A stretch of 64,000 bases of DNA from positions 1-64,000 of the forward strand of contig NZ_LAKD02000018.1 in assembly GCF_000968685.2 (NCBI RefSeq), in the 5' to 3' direction. A program made the position numbers and the translations under genes. Under the pieces are notes generated by a model. That model was not told where the DNA came from. It worked only from the letters and a program-made list of their open reading frames with translations, and did no database searches. This document shows positions 16,894 to 25,964 of this stretch, one piece after another. This stretch comes from Streptomyces antioxidans (GTDB taxonomy: Bacteria > Actinomycetota > Actinomycetes > Streptomycetales > Streptomycetaceae). Positions within the stretch are counted from its first letter, which is position 1. Each line of letters starts with the position of its first letter.

Positions 16894-17550
16894 GTGTCTA
16901 CCAACGCGCGGACGCGCCGTACGGACGCGGTGCGGAACCGGACCCGCATCGTGGAGGCCGCCCGCGTGGCCCTCGCCGAGTCCCGTCACGTCCGCCTCAA
17001 CGAGATCGCCAAGCGCGCCGGTGTGGGGCAGGGGACGCTCTACCGGAACTTCCCCAACCGCGAAGCGCTCCTCGCCGAGGTCCACCGGCGCGACGTCGAA
17101 GAGCTCGTGACCGCCGCCCCCGCCCTGCTGGCGGAGCACGAACCCGTCGAAGCCCTGCGCCACTGGCTGGCCCGATTGATCGACTACGCCGGGATCAAGC
17201 GCGGCGTTCTGGCGGCGCTCGAGCCGGTGGCGTGGCAGGACCTCGTCGCCGACAGCCGGAACCCCGTCGAAGGCGCCCTCACCCATCTGCTGAACGCCGG
17301 GAAGGCGGCCGGTTCGCTCCGCGCCGATGTGGACGCCCACGGGGTCCTGCTGCTCATCGGCTACCTCGGACGGCTGGACCGGGATGAGTGGGAGTCAGCG
17401 GCACGGCCCCTGATGAACGTCATCCTCGACGGCCTCCGCCGACAGGACAGTTCCGTCGGCTCCCTGGTCCGGCGGGCGGATCCGGAGATCCAGAACGACG
17501 ACGGCCCGGCCGGTTCGTTCTTCGAGGATGACGGCGTCGTCCCCTGGTGA
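16894..17550 (+). CDS. TetR family transcriptional regulator
   Basis: A 218-residue TetR protein. The HTH region is LNEIAKRAGVGQGTLYRNFP followed by NREALL (about residues 33-58), and the C-terminal domain carries the SbtR-like ALRHWLARLIDYAGIKRGVL pattern, as does the TetR at 13685. An acidic tail (FFEDDGVVPW) ends the protein. GTG 16894 is chosen because it starts the first full HTH reading frame just after the previous gene. Likely target: its own operon, via the GCATATGCG elements. Confidence 0.85.
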   Translation: MSTNARTRRTDAVRNRTRIVEAARVALAESRHVRLNEIAKRAGVGQGTLYRNFPNREALLAEVHRRDVEELVTAAPALLAEHEPVEALRHWLARLIDYAGIKRGVLAALEPVAWQDLVADSRNPVEGALTHLLNAGKAAGSLRADVDAHGVLLLIGYLGRLDRDEWESAARPLMNVILDGLRRQDSSVGSLVRRADPEIQNDDGPAGSFFEDDGVVPW

Positions 17551-17581
17551 CCCCGGCCCGGCCCGCGCCCATGATCCCGGC

Positions 17582-17628
17582 CCGCCCGGACCACCCCGGC
17601 CGGGTGGCGCCCGGGGTGGTCCGGGCGG
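17582..17628 (+). terminator. strong stem-loop terminator
   Basis: A perfect 16-bp inverted repeat, CCGCCCGGACCACCCC (17582-17597) and its complement (17613-17628), with a 15-base loop. It lies 31 bases after the stop of the TetR gene and before the EF-hand gene. No run of T follows. It is the strongest hairpin I noticed in the window and very probably ends the GATase/TetR transcript. Confidence 0.8.
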
Positions 17629-17675
17629 ACGGATAGCCTGGGTCCGTCAGTGAAGATCGTAGAAGGGCGGAGCAC

Positions 17676-17894
17676 ATGGCGGACATCGTGGAGACGGCGG
17701 CGCGGAAGGTCTTCGATCGCTATGACCTCGACGGGGACGGCCTGGTCACCGCGGAAGAATACCGGAGGGTCGTGGCGGAGCTGGAGGGCTCGGAGATCAC
17801 CCTGGAGCAGGCCCAGGAGCTCATCGACTCGCTCGACACCAACGGCGATCGCCGGATGTCCTTCGAGGAGTTCTGGGCGGCCATGAACGCCTGA
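17676..17894 (+). CDS. EF-hand calcium-binding protein (calerythrin/CabD-like)
   Basis: A 72-residue acidic protein that is little more than two EF hands. Loop 1 is Asp17-Glu28 (DLDGDGLVTAEE) and loop 2 is Asp54-Glu65 (DTNGDRRMSFEE); loop 1 is canonical, while loop 2 has Arg at two variable positions but keeps the coordinating Asp, Asn, Asp and Glu. Small EF-hand proteins are common in Streptomyces and are thought to buffer or sense calcium in the cytoplasm. It appears monocistronic, set off by the terminator upstream. An AGAAGGG ribosome site precedes the ATG. Confidence 0.92.
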   Translation: MADIVETAARKVFDRYDLDGDGLVTAEEYRRVVAELEGSEITLEQAQELIDSLDTNGDRRMSFEEFWAAMNA

Positions 17895-17970
17895 CACCGT
17901 GGGGTTCTTCGGCACATGAACGTACGGCGGGCAGTGCGGCCCTGAAGGTGGCGGACGGTGAAACGGGCCC

Positions 17971-19587
17971 TCAGGCGATCGGTTTGCGCGGGCCGGGGGG
18001 CTGGAGCGGCTGGCCCGATTCCAGGAGATCCAGTGCCCGTAGCGCGAGTGAGAGCCCCCCGCGCACCTCGGGGTCGTCCACTGACCTGCCGAGCAGGTTG
18101 TTCAGCCGCTCGATGCGGTAGTAGAGGGTGCGGCGCTGGATGAACAGGGCTTCCGCCGCGCGTGACTTGTTGCCGTCCGCGGCAAGATATGCGCGCAGGG
18201 TCGGCAGCAGGGGATTGGACTCGGTCGCATCGTGGTGCAGGAGCGGGCCGAGCTCATCGTCGATGTACCGCCGCAGCTCCAGCCCGTCGGCGAGCGAGAC
18301 CAGCAGCCGCAGGACGCCGAGCCGGTCGAAGTGCAGCGTGGTGGGCTGGTCGCGAGTGGCGGCGACGGAAGCCGCCGTACGCGCCTGCCGTGCCGCGTCC
18401 ACGAGCTGGGCGGCCGGGACACCGCGACTGACGCCGGCGCGGACTCCGTCCCGGTCGAGCCGGTCGGTGAGCTGCTGCGCGGACAGCGGATTGGTCAGCC
18501 CGGCGACGGCCAGGACGTGCTCCCCGATGTCCGCCACGACGGCCGGGACCTTCAGTGAGGTGAGGAGGGATTCCAGCACGGCCTCCGCCGCCCCGTCCGA
18601 GTCGGGGTCCTTGCACAGCACGACGGCGGCGAGGGGCCGGTCGCGCAGGTCGCGGCCTATCCTCAGGGCCCGGTCGACGAACTGCTCGCCGGTGATGTCG
18701 CCCAGCAGCAGCCGGTTGATGAGTGAGCTCTGCCGGTGCGAGGCCCGTACGCCGCTCTCCCGGTCGCCGAGCAGCGCGATGGCGATCGTGTCGGCCGCGC
18801 GGTCGAGGGCGTAGGCATCGACACCGGTCAGCTCGCCCTCGCCGTGGAAGACGTGGATCCAGCCCCATGCCTCGCCGCGGAGCACGATCATGCGCCGCGT
18901 ACAGCCCGGTTCGTCGTGGGACCGGACCACGGAGGACTTGTTGTGCTGGCCCCCGGGGACGCCCGCCTGGTGGGCCATCCTGGCGTGCAGGCCCCAGTTC
19001 CTCATCAGGAGATCGGTTTCGGCCGTGCCCCCGGCGTACGCCACGACCTGGTGATCGATGTCTTCGAGCACGACCGGTGAGCCGATGTGATGGGCCAGCG
19101 CCTCGGCGAAGGAGACATGGCTTCGGCTGGCCAGCAGGAGATGGATGAAGTCCGCGTTGAGGCGCTCGAACGCGACGAGATCGGAATTCCTCTCATCCGC
19201 GATCAGCTCGTGCACCTGGGCGGACACCTCCACGAAGGGCAGTTCGTCCGCCAGCCCGACGAGCGGGAAACCGAGCCGCCTGGCCTCGTCGACCAGCGCC
19301 GGGGGCATGACGGTGAAGGCCCGGCCGCTGAGCTCGATGACCAGGGCGGAAGCCCCGGCGGCGCTCACCTCCCGGATGTAGCGCCGCTGCTCACCCGCGG
19401 TCCGGCCGACGCCCAGACCGGCGGTCAGGAGCAGTTCGCCGCCGGTCAGGAACTGGGCGATATCAGGGATCTCCACCGGGTGGACCCAGCGGATCGTATG
19501 GTCGAGGTTTTCCTCGCCCGCGTACACGCGGGCGCTGGTGCGGCCGAATACTTCGAGCTGCAGGGCGGCTGCCACTGACAGAGCCAT
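17971..19587 (-). CDS. PucR family transcriptional regulator
   Basis: A 538-residue regulator. The N-terminal PucR domain covers about residues 1-125 (LDHTIRWVHPVEIPDIAQFL), followed by a central GGDEF-like/CdaR segment and a C-terminal PucR HTH: LRAYLAADGNKSRAAEALFI then QRRTLYYRIERLNNLLG. The family, named for the purine-catabolism activator of Bacillus, controls assorted catabolic operons, usually as an activator. It is divergent from the zinc alcohol dehydrogenase and the following catabolic genes, which are its probable regulon. The ATG at 19587 opens directly into the conserved N-terminal domain. Confidence 0.92.
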   Translation of the reverse strand: MALSVAAALQLEVFGRTSARVYAGEENLDHTIRWVHPVEIPDIAQFLTGGELLLTAGLGVGRTAGEQRRYIREVSAAGASALVIELSGRAFTVMPPALVDEARRLGFPLVGLADELPFVEVSAQVHELIADERNSDLVAFERLNADFIHLLLASRSHVSFAEALAHHIGSPVVLEDIDHQVVAYAGGTAETDLLMRNWGLHARMAHQAGVPGGQHNKSSVVRSHDEPGCTRRMIVLRGEAWGWIHVFHGEGELTGVDAYALDRAADTIAIALLGDRESGVRASHRQSSLINRLLLGDITGEQFVDRALRIGRDLRDRPLAAVVLCKDPDSDGAAEAVLESLLTSLKVPAVVADIGEHVLAVAGLTNPLSAQQLTDRLDRDGVRAGVSRGVPAAQLVDAARQARTAASVAATRDQPTTLHFDRLGVLRLLVSLADGLELRRYIDDELGPLLHHDATESNPLLPTLRAYLAADGNKSRAAEALFIQRRTLYYRIERLNNLLGRSVDDPEVRGGLSLALRALDLLESGQPLQPPGPRKPIA

Positions 19588-19809
19588 ACTGACCCCTTCG
19601 GAGCCAAGGGGGAGGGGCGCCCGCGAGGAGGCGGACCCGTGGGACGGGTCCGGGACGGCGGGCCTTCCGGGTCGCTTCGGGTTGCTTCAGTCGTTGCACG
19701 AATTATGCATACCGTCGGCGCGGTCTTGCACGTGCTGTGTCTGACCCACGGGCTGGCGCCCCACCATGCTGGTGATTCGCCACGGCCCCGTCTTTGGAGA
19801 GGACGCACG
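19588..19809. promoter_or_regulatory. divergent promoter region, PucR / alcohol dehydrogenase
   Basis: This 222-bp gap separates the divergent PucR and alcohol dehydrogenase genes and must hold both promoters. An AT-richer core, TTGCACGAATTATGCAT at 19694-19710, has an imperfect TGCA/TGCA dyad, and TTGCACG recurs at 19726-19732; they are candidate regulator sites. No complete sigma-factor promoter could be assigned with confidence. AGAGGA precedes the dehydrogenase ATG. Confidence 0.4.
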
Positions 19810-20916
19810 ATGAGAGCCGCTGTTGTCCGGGCCACGTCCGGATCCTTCGAGATCGTGGATCTCCGTGACCCGCGACCGGGCCCGGGGGAGATCCTCGTAC
19901 GCATCGCCGCCTGCGGTGTCTGCCACACCGACCTCCATGTCCGGGACGGCTCGGTGACCTTTCCCTTTCCCGCCGTGCTCGGGCATGAGGTCTCCGGCGC
20001 TGTCGAGGCGGTCGGCGCCGGTGTTGAGCACATCAGCGCAGGTCAGAGTGTTGTGGGCGCCTTCATCATGCCGTGTGGGACATGCCCGATGTGTACGTCC
20101 GGCCGGGAGGAGCTGTGTGAGCCGTTCTTCGCGCACAACCGTTTGAACGGGACCCTCTACGACGGCACCACCCGGCTGTTCGACAGCCACGGGAACCCGG
20201 TCTGGATGTATTCCATGGCGGGTCTCGCCGAGTACGCGGTGATGCCCGCGCTCGCCGCGGCGCCCATCCCCTCCGGTGGGCACCTCAGGGATTCGGCCAT
20301 CCTCGGCTGCGCCTTCCTCACGGCCTACGGAGCCCTGGCACACGTCGGTGGGCTGCGGCCGGGGTCGTCCGTGGCGGTCGTGGGTGCGGGGGGTGTCGGC
20401 CTCAGCACGGTGGCGGTGGCCAGGGCGCTGGGAGCCGACCAGATCGTGGCGGTCGACCTGGCGGACGACCGGCTGCGGACCGCGGAACACCTCGGGGCCA
20501 CCGCGGTCGTCAACGCGGCGGCGGTGGATCCGGTGGAGGCGGTCCGGGAGATCACCGGGAGTGGAGCCGAGCTGGTCATCGAGGCGATCGGGCGGCCGGA
20601 CACCTTCCGGCAGTCCACGGAGATGGTCGCCGACGGCGGTCGCTGTGTGATGGTCGGGCTCGCACCGGTCGGCAGGACCGCGGATGTAGAGATCACCCGG
20701 CTGGTGCGCCGCAAGATCCAGGTCTGCGGTTCCTTCGGCGGGCGCCCCCGCCAGGACCTGGCGCACCTCGGGCAGCTGGTGGCGGACGGACTCCTCGACC
20801 CCGGAGCCCTGATCAGCCGGCGCTTCCCCCTTGAGGAGGCCGACCTGGCCTACCGGCTGCTGGGCGAAGGCAAGATCGTCGGTCGCGCGCTCATCGAGGT
20901 CCAGGCCGACGCCTGA
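19810..20916 (+). CDS. zinc-dependent alcohol dehydrogenase (MDR superfamily)
   Basis: A 368-residue medium-chain dehydrogenase. The catalytic zinc ligands are Cys38 (CGVCHTD) and His59-Glu60 (LGHE); the structural zinc cysteines are Cys89, Cys92, Cys95 and Cys103 (PCGTCPMC...C). The Rossmann motif GAGGVGLSTVAVA and VVDLADD indicate NAD(H). It oxidises an alcohol to an aldehyde or ketone. As first gene of the set divergent from PucR, it probably performs an early step on the substrate taken up by the APC permease. Confidence 0.92.
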   Translation: MRAAVVRATSGSFEIVDLRDPRPGPGEILVRIAACGVCHTDLHVRDGSVTFPFPAVLGHEVSGAVEAVGAGVEHISAGQSVVGAFIMPCGTCPMCTSGREELCEPFFAHNRLNGTLYDGTTRLFDSHGNPVWMYSMAGLAEYAVMPALAAAPIPSGGHLRDSAILGCAFLTAYGALAHVGGLRPGSSVAVVGAGGVGLSTVAVARALGADQIVAVDLADDRLRTAEHLGATAVVNAAAVDPVEAVREITGSGAELVIEAIGRPDTFRQSTEMVADGGRCVMVGLAPVGRTADVEITRLVRRKIQVCGSFGGRPRQDLAHLGQLVADGLLDPGALISRRFPLEEADLAYRLLGEGKIVGRALIEVQADA

Positions 20917-21122
20917 CGGCCCGACCACCCAGGGTGTGCAGCAGATCCGGGAATCCCTTCCCATGGTGTGTCTGTGGTGTGGCGCCCGGGGAGGGCGAGA
21001 CTGGCCGTCGACGGCGCTACCGAAGGCCGGTGGCCAGTGGCCGGTGGACCGGGGCCCGATGCCCGATGGCAGCCCGGCGGCGCCGAGAAATTCCGATGAA
21101 GACCCCCGCGAGGAGATCCAGC

Positions 21123-22457
21123 GTGCCCGTCGTACTCAAGCCCGCGACGTCCAAGAACGACGTGCGCGTGCGCAGCAGCCGTCCCGCCGTCGTCGACACC
21201 GTGGCCGAGGTCATCGCGGACGTACGCGCCCACGGTGACGAGGCCGTCCGCAGGTACTCGGCGAAGTTCGACGCGTGGGACCGGGCCTCCTACCGGCTCG
21301 GCCCCGATGAGATCAGGTCGATCGTCTCGGGAGTCCCCACGAGCGTCCTCGATGACCTGCGGTTTGTGCAGCTACAGGTGCAGAACTTCGCGCAGGCGCA
21401 GCGTGACTCCGTGCACGATTTCGAGATCGAGACGCTTCCGGGCGTCTTCCTCGGCCAGCGCAACATCCCCGTGAGCGCGGCGGGCGCCTATGTCCCCGGC
21501 GGCCGCTATCCGCTGACGGCCTCGGCGCATATGACCATCGTCACGGCGAAGGTCGCCGGTGTGGAGCGGGTGGCCGCCACGACACCGCCCAGCGAGGGCG
21601 CGCCGCCGCCCATCAGTGTCGCCGCCATGCACTTGGCGGGCGCCGAGGAGATCTACGTACTCGGCGGTGTGCAGGCGGTGGCCGCGCTCGCGCTGGGCAC
21701 CGAGACGATCGACCCGGTCAGCATGGTGACCGGCCCCGGCAACGCGTATGTGGCGGAGGCCAAGCGGCAGCTCTTCGGAGAGGTCGGCATCGATCTGTTC
21801 GCGGGTCCCACGGAGGTGCTGATCGTCGCCGATGAGACGGCGGATCCGTTCACCGTCGCCGTCGATCTGCTCAGCCAGGCGGAGCACGGGCCCGACTCTC
21901 CGGCGGTGCTCATCACCACGTCCCATGAGGTCGGACGGCGTGCCATCGAGTACGTCGACGCCCTGCTGCCGGGTCTGCCGACCGGCAAGGTGGCGGGGGC
22001 GGCGTGGCGTGACCACGGCGAGGTGCTGCTGGTGGAGAGCCAGGAGGAGGCGTTCGCCCTGGCCGATGCCTATGCGAGCGAGCATGTGCAGATCTTCACC
22101 GCCGAGCCGCGTGACGCCCTTGCGGGCATGCGGGACTACGGGGCGCTGTTCCTCGGCCAGGACACCTCCGTCGCCTACGGTGACAAGGTCATCGGCACCA
22201 ACCACGTGCTGCCGACACTGGGGGCCGCTCGGTACACGGGTGGTCTGTGGGTCGGGAAGTATCTGAAGACGGTCACCTACCAGGAGATCCGGAACACCCG
22301 CAGCAGTGCGCTGCTGGGTGAGCTGTGCGGCCGGGCGGCGCGGCTGGAGAACTTCGAGGGACATGCCCGCTCCGGGGATCTGCGCGCCGCGCGCCACGGC
22401 GGTGCGAGCCTGCCGTGGACCGACCACGACGTGCGCCTCGGCGACGCGAGGCCATGA
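21123..22457 (+). CDS. HisD-like dehydrogenase (catabolic histidinol-dehydrogenase family)
   Basis: A 444-residue member of the histidinol dehydrogenase family. Motifs include GPGNAYVAEAKRQLFG, FAGPTEVLIVAD, the metal ligands in LSQAEHGPDSP, SEHVQI and GTNHVLPT, so the NAD/zinc site is complete. No other histidine-biosynthesis gene is near; family members with this context oxidise diols or sulfonates such as 2,3-dihydroxypropane-1-sulfonate (HpsN), giving a carboxylate by two sequential oxidations. The GTG at 21123 is selected because AGGAG lies eight bases upstream; an ATG at 21096 is in frame. The 206 bases before it contain no other gene. Confidence 0.85.
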   Translation: MPVVLKPATSKNDVRVRSSRPAVVDTVAEVIADVRAHGDEAVRRYSAKFDAWDRASYRLGPDEIRSIVSGVPTSVLDDLRFVQLQVQNFAQAQRDSVHDFEIETLPGVFLGQRNIPVSAAGAYVPGGRYPLTASAHMTIVTAKVAGVERVAATTPPSEGAPPPISVAAMHLAGAEEIYVLGGVQAVAALALGTETIDPVSMVTGPGNAYVAEAKRQLFGEVGIDLFAGPTEVLIVADETADPFTVAVDLLSQAEHGPDSPAVLITTSHEVGRRAIEYVDALLPGLPTGKVAGAAWRDHGEVLLVESQEEAFALADAYASEHVQIFTAEPRDALAGMRDYGALFLGQDTSVAYGDKVIGTNHVLPTLGAARYTGGLWVGKYLKTVTYQEIRNTRSSALLGELCGRAARLENFEGHARSGDLRAARHGGASLPWTDHDVRLGDARP

Positions 22458-22529
22458 ACCGTGGCGGCCTGCACCCCGGCCTCCCGTGGCCCTTCACCAG
22501 GACCGGATCCATATCGAGGGACGAAACCC

Positions 22530-24137
22530 ATGAGCGGAAATTCCCCCCTTCCCGGCGATGGCCCGAAGAGGTCACGCTACGACGTCGTGATCGTCGGCTC
22601 CGGTATGGGCGGCGCCACGATGGCGTACGCCCTGAAGGACTCCGGTGCCAGCGTTCTGCTGATCGAGCGTGGTGATTTCCTGCCACAGGAGAAGCAGAAC
22701 TGGGACGCCGACGCCGTCTTCATAAAGCACCGGTACCAGAACGCCGAGAAGTGGTACGACGCCGCGGGCAAGGCGTTCACCCCCGGCAACTACTACTACG
22801 TCGGTGGCAACACCAAGCTCTACGGCTCCTCTCTCGTGCGCTTTCGCCGTACGGACTTCCGGGCCACGGAGCACGCGGACGGCACCTCCCCGGAGTGGCC
22901 CTTCACCTACGACGACCTGCGGCCGTACTACCTGCGCGCGGAGCGGCTGTACCGGGTGCACGGCGACCAGCACGACGACCCCACGCTGGAGCGCGACGAG
23001 CCGTTCCCCTTCCCGGCGATCGGCCATGAGCCCCCCGTCCAGGAGGCGGCCGAGGCGCTGAAGCGGATGGGCTTCACCCCCTCGAACATCCCGCTCGGTG
23101 TCGACCTGCGCGACGGTGGCCGCTGTATCCGCTGCGCCACCTGCGACGGCTTTCCATGCCGGGTGCTGGCGAAGTCCGACGCGGATGTGTGCGCCGTCCG
23201 CCCCGCTCTGGCCTCCGGTTCCGTGGAGCTGCTGACCAACGCGCAGGTCGAGCGCGTGCGGACGGACGCGACCGGGGCCCGTGCGACCGGGGTGGACATC
23301 ACCCACCGCGGCTCGTCCAGGAGCGTTGACGCCGGGACCGTGATCGTCTGCTGTGGTGCCGTCAACTCGGCGGCCCTGCTGCTGCGTTCGGCGACCGACC
23401 GGGATCCGCGGGGGCTGGGCAACTCCTCCGGAGTGGTCGGCCGCCACTACATGGTCCACAACAATTCGGTGATGGTCGGCGTCCATCCGACCCGGAGGAA
23501 CACCGCGGAGTTCCAGAAGACGCTGTACGTCAACGACTTCTACACCAAGGGCACCGCGGACCATCCCTTCCCGCTGGGCCATGTCCAGCTGATCGGAAAG
23601 CTCCAGGCGGAGATGCTGGCCGGGCAGCGGCCGGCGATCCCCGCGTGGGCGCTGCGCTATGCCGCGCACCGCAGCATGGACTGGTGGCTGTTCACGGAGG
23701 ACCTGCCGGATCCGGGGAACCGGGTCTCGCTGACCCCGAGGGGTGACATCCAGGTCCGCTGGGTGCCCAACAACGTTCGTGCACACCAGGTGCTGGTGCG
23801 CGAGATGCGCAAGCTCCTGCGCGGCATGGGATATCCCCTGGTGTTCAGCCAGCGCACCGGAATTGAGGTGAACTCGCACCAGGCCGGGACCGTCCGGGCG
23901 GGGACCGACCCGGCGACGTCCGCGCTGGACCCGAACTGCCGCTCCCACGACGTCGACAACCTCTATGTCGTCGACTCCTCCTTCTTCCCGTCGCTGCCGG
24001 TGATGAACCCGGCGCTGACCATCGCCGCGAACGCCCTCCGGGTCGCGGACCACCTCATCGGCAACCACCTCACCGGCAACGCCGCCGCTACCACCACCAC
24101 CGCGACCGTCTCCACCCAGCACACCACCAAGAGGTAG
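22530..24137 (+). CDS. GMC family FAD oxidoreductase
   Basis: A 535-residue flavoprotein. The ADP-binding motif VVIVGSGMGGATMAYAL is near residue 16, the FAD-loop segment YYYVGGNTKLYGSSLVRFR near residue 90, and the C-terminal GMC motif is SSFFPSLPVMNPALTIAANA. A four-cysteine cluster (CIRCATCDGFPC) in the substrate domain is typical of the gluconate/sorbitol-dehydrogenase-like GMC branch. It should oxidise a sugar or polyol hydroxyl. No signal peptide is seen. The end of the protein is a Thr-rich tail and the stop is followed two bases later by the next start, so the genes are coupled. Confidence 0.9.
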   Translation: MSGNSPLPGDGPKRSRYDVVIVGSGMGGATMAYALKDSGASVLLIERGDFLPQEKQNWDADAVFIKHRYQNAEKWYDAAGKAFTPGNYYYVGGNTKLYGSSLVRFRRTDFRATEHADGTSPEWPFTYDDLRPYYLRAERLYRVHGDQHDDPTLERDEPFPFPAIGHEPPVQEAAEALKRMGFTPSNIPLGVDLRDGGRCIRCATCDGFPCRVLAKSDADVCAVRPALASGSVELLTNAQVERVRTDATGARATGVDITHRGSSRSVDAGTVIVCCGAVNSAALLLRSATDRDPRGLGNSSGVVGRHYMVHNNSVMVGVHPTRRNTAEFQKTLYVNDFYTKGTADHPFPLGHVQLIGKLQAEMLAGQRPAIPAWALRYAAHRSMDWWLFTEDLPDPGNRVSLTPRGDIQVRWVPNNVRAHQVLVREMRKLLRGMGYPLVFSQRTGIEVNSHQAGTVRAGTDPATSALDPNCRSHDVDNLYVVDSSFFPSLPVMNPALTIAANALRVADHLIGNHLTGNAAATTTTATVSTQHTTKR

Positions 24138-24139
24138 AC

Positions 24140-25936
24140 ATGCCCCAGTACAGCGGCGGCCAGATCGTCGTCGACTTCCTCATCCGCGAAGGCGTCGAGA
24201 AGGTATTCGCCATTCCCGGCCACGGCAATACCGCGCTCCTCGACGCGTTCGTCGATCGCGCCGATGAGATCGAGGTCGTCCCGGCGATGCACGAGCAGGG
24301 CGCCGCGCACATGGCGGACGGCTATTACCGCGCCACCGGCAAGATCGCCGTGTGCTGTACGTCCATCGGGCCGGGCGCCACCAACACCCTCACCGGCCTC
24401 ACCACGGCCTTCGCCGACTCCCAGCCGTTCCTGCTGATCACCGGCGCGGTCCACACGTACATGCGGAACCGTGGTGTCCTTCAGGAGATCGACCGGCCGC
24501 ACGGCCACAACTTCCCGCGCATGGCCGAACCGGTGGTCAAGCGCTGGTGGCAGCCCAGCCGGGTCGACCAGCTGCCCACCGTACTGGCGCAGGCCTTCAA
24601 CACGATGTACGAGGGGCGGCGCGGCCCGGTCCTGCTCGACATCCCGCAGGACCTGCAGGCCGAGTACGGCGAGTACGCCCCCGAGGACACCCGGCGGCGG
24701 CGCGCTCACGGCCGTGCGGGAGGTGACCCGGAGCGGATCGCCGAGGCGGCGCGGCTGCTCGCGGGGGCGAAGCGTCCGGTCATTCTGGCCGGGGGCGGTG
24801 TGATCGCTTCCGAGGCGAGCGAGGAACTGGTCGCCGTCGCCGAGCGGTTGGGCGCCCCGGTGACCCACACCTTCATGGGCAAGGGAGCCTTCCCCGCCGA
24901 TCACGACCTGTACGCGTGGCCCTGCGGCGACCTGGGCTCGATCCCCGGGAACGGCGTGACGCGCTCCGCCGATGTGATCCTCGCGGTCGGCTGTCGTTTC
25001 AGCGACCGCGTCACCTCCTCGTACAAGCCGGGTGTCACCTTCAGCATCCCGGACACCCAACTGGTGCAGATTGACATCGACGGCTTTGAGATCGGCCGCA
25101 ACTACCCGGCCGAGGTGGGCATCGTCGGCGATGCCAAGTCCTGTCTGGGCTCCCTGCTGGGCGAGCTGACGGAGCTGGGCGAGAACCCGGACTGGCGGTC
25201 CTCCGCCTACTTCGCCGAGCTGCGGGACCTCAAGGCGCGGTGGGAGGAGCACCTGCGCCCGATGCGAACCACCGACCATCTGCCGATGACCAACTCCCGC
25301 GCCATGGTGGAGATCCGCAAGGCACTCCCGCGCGAAGGCGTCCTGGTCACCGACTCCAGCAACCCCGCCAACCAGGCGTTCAACGAGTTCCCCGTCTACG
25401 GGCCGCGCACCAACATCGTGGCCGGCGGCATGTCGGGCATCGGCTTCGGCCTCCCGGCCGCCGTCGGGGCGCAGACCGGCGCGGGCGACAGGCCCGTGCT
25501 GGCGATGGTCGGCGACGGCAGCTTCCTGCAGACCGGCACGGAGCTGGCAACGGCGGTCATGCTCGACCTGCCGCTGGTGGTGGTCGTGCTGAACAACGGG
25601 GGCTGGGAGGCGATCAAGGACCTGCAGATCAGCCTCTTCGGGCCCGACCGCCAGATCGTCAGCGGCTGGACCACCAAGGACGGCAAGCCGTACTTCGCCG
25701 ACATCACCGAGTTCGCCCGCTCGCTCGGCTGCACGGCGGAGCGGGTCGAGGACCCGGCGAAGCTGGCGGACGCCGTGCGCCGTGCCTTCGAGACCTCCGG
25801 TCCGGTGGTCATCGAGGTGATGAGCGCCCATGAGCTGCCGTGGACCGAGATGCACCCGACCGGCTGGTGGGACATCACCGTGCCCGCCTACCTCGGTGAC
25901 GCCCGCGACGCGTACGTCAACCACCGCGGCTTCTAA
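24140..25936 (+). CDS. thiamine-diphosphate-dependent enzyme (acetolactate-synthase-like)
   Basis: A 598-residue ThDP enzyme with the usual three domains: the activating glutamate in PAMHEQGAAHMADGY (near residue 54), a central FAD/nucleotide-type domain, and the C-terminal ThDP/Mg motif GDGSFLQTGTELA...NN. It resembles the acetolactate synthase/sulfoacetaldehyde acetyltransferase/IolD superfamily but I could not tie it to one of these. In this operon it would cleave or condense a 2-oxo compound made by the upstream dehydrogenases. A biosynthetic ALS role is unlikely because no regulatory subunit gene (ilvN) follows. Confidence 0.87.
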   Translation: MPQYSGGQIVVDFLIREGVEKVFAIPGHGNTALLDAFVDRADEIEVVPAMHEQGAAHMADGYYRATGKIAVCCTSIGPGATNTLTGLTTAFADSQPFLLITGAVHTYMRNRGVLQEIDRPHGHNFPRMAEPVVKRWWQPSRVDQLPTVLAQAFNTMYEGRRGPVLLDIPQDLQAEYGEYAPEDTRRRRAHGRAGGDPERIAEAARLLAGAKRPVILAGGGVIASEASEELVAVAERLGAPVTHTFMGKGAFPADHDLYAWPCGDLGSIPGNGVTRSADVILAVGCRFSDRVTSSYKPGVTFSIPDTQLVQIDIDGFEIGRNYPAEVGIVGDAKSCLGSLLGELTELGENPDWRSSAYFAELRDLKARWEEHLRPMRTTDHLPMTNSRAMVEIRKALPREGVLVTDSSNPANQAFNEFPVYGPRTNIVAGGMSGIGFGLPAAVGAQTGAGDRPVLAMVGDGSFLQTGTELATAVMLDLPLVVVVLNNGGWEAIKDLQISLFGPDRQIVSGWTTKDGKPYFADITEFARSLGCTAERVEDPAKLADAVRRAFETSGPVVIEVMSAHELPWTEMHPTGWWDITVPAYLGDARDAYVNHRGF

Positions 25937-25964
25937 AAGGGTCCCGTGGCTTCGAAAGGACATG

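Noticed and set aside
21123..22457. Histidine-biosynthesis role (hisD) for the HisD-like gene
   Set aside because: No his operon genes are adjacent and it is embedded in a PucR-linked catabolic set, so a catabolic paralogue is more likely.
24140..25936. Sulfoacetaldehyde acetyltransferase (Xsc) assignment
   Set aside because: It would fit an HpsN-like neighbour, but no phosphotransacetylase gene is present and the N-terminus does not look specifically like Xsc; left as an acetolactate-synthase-like enzyme.
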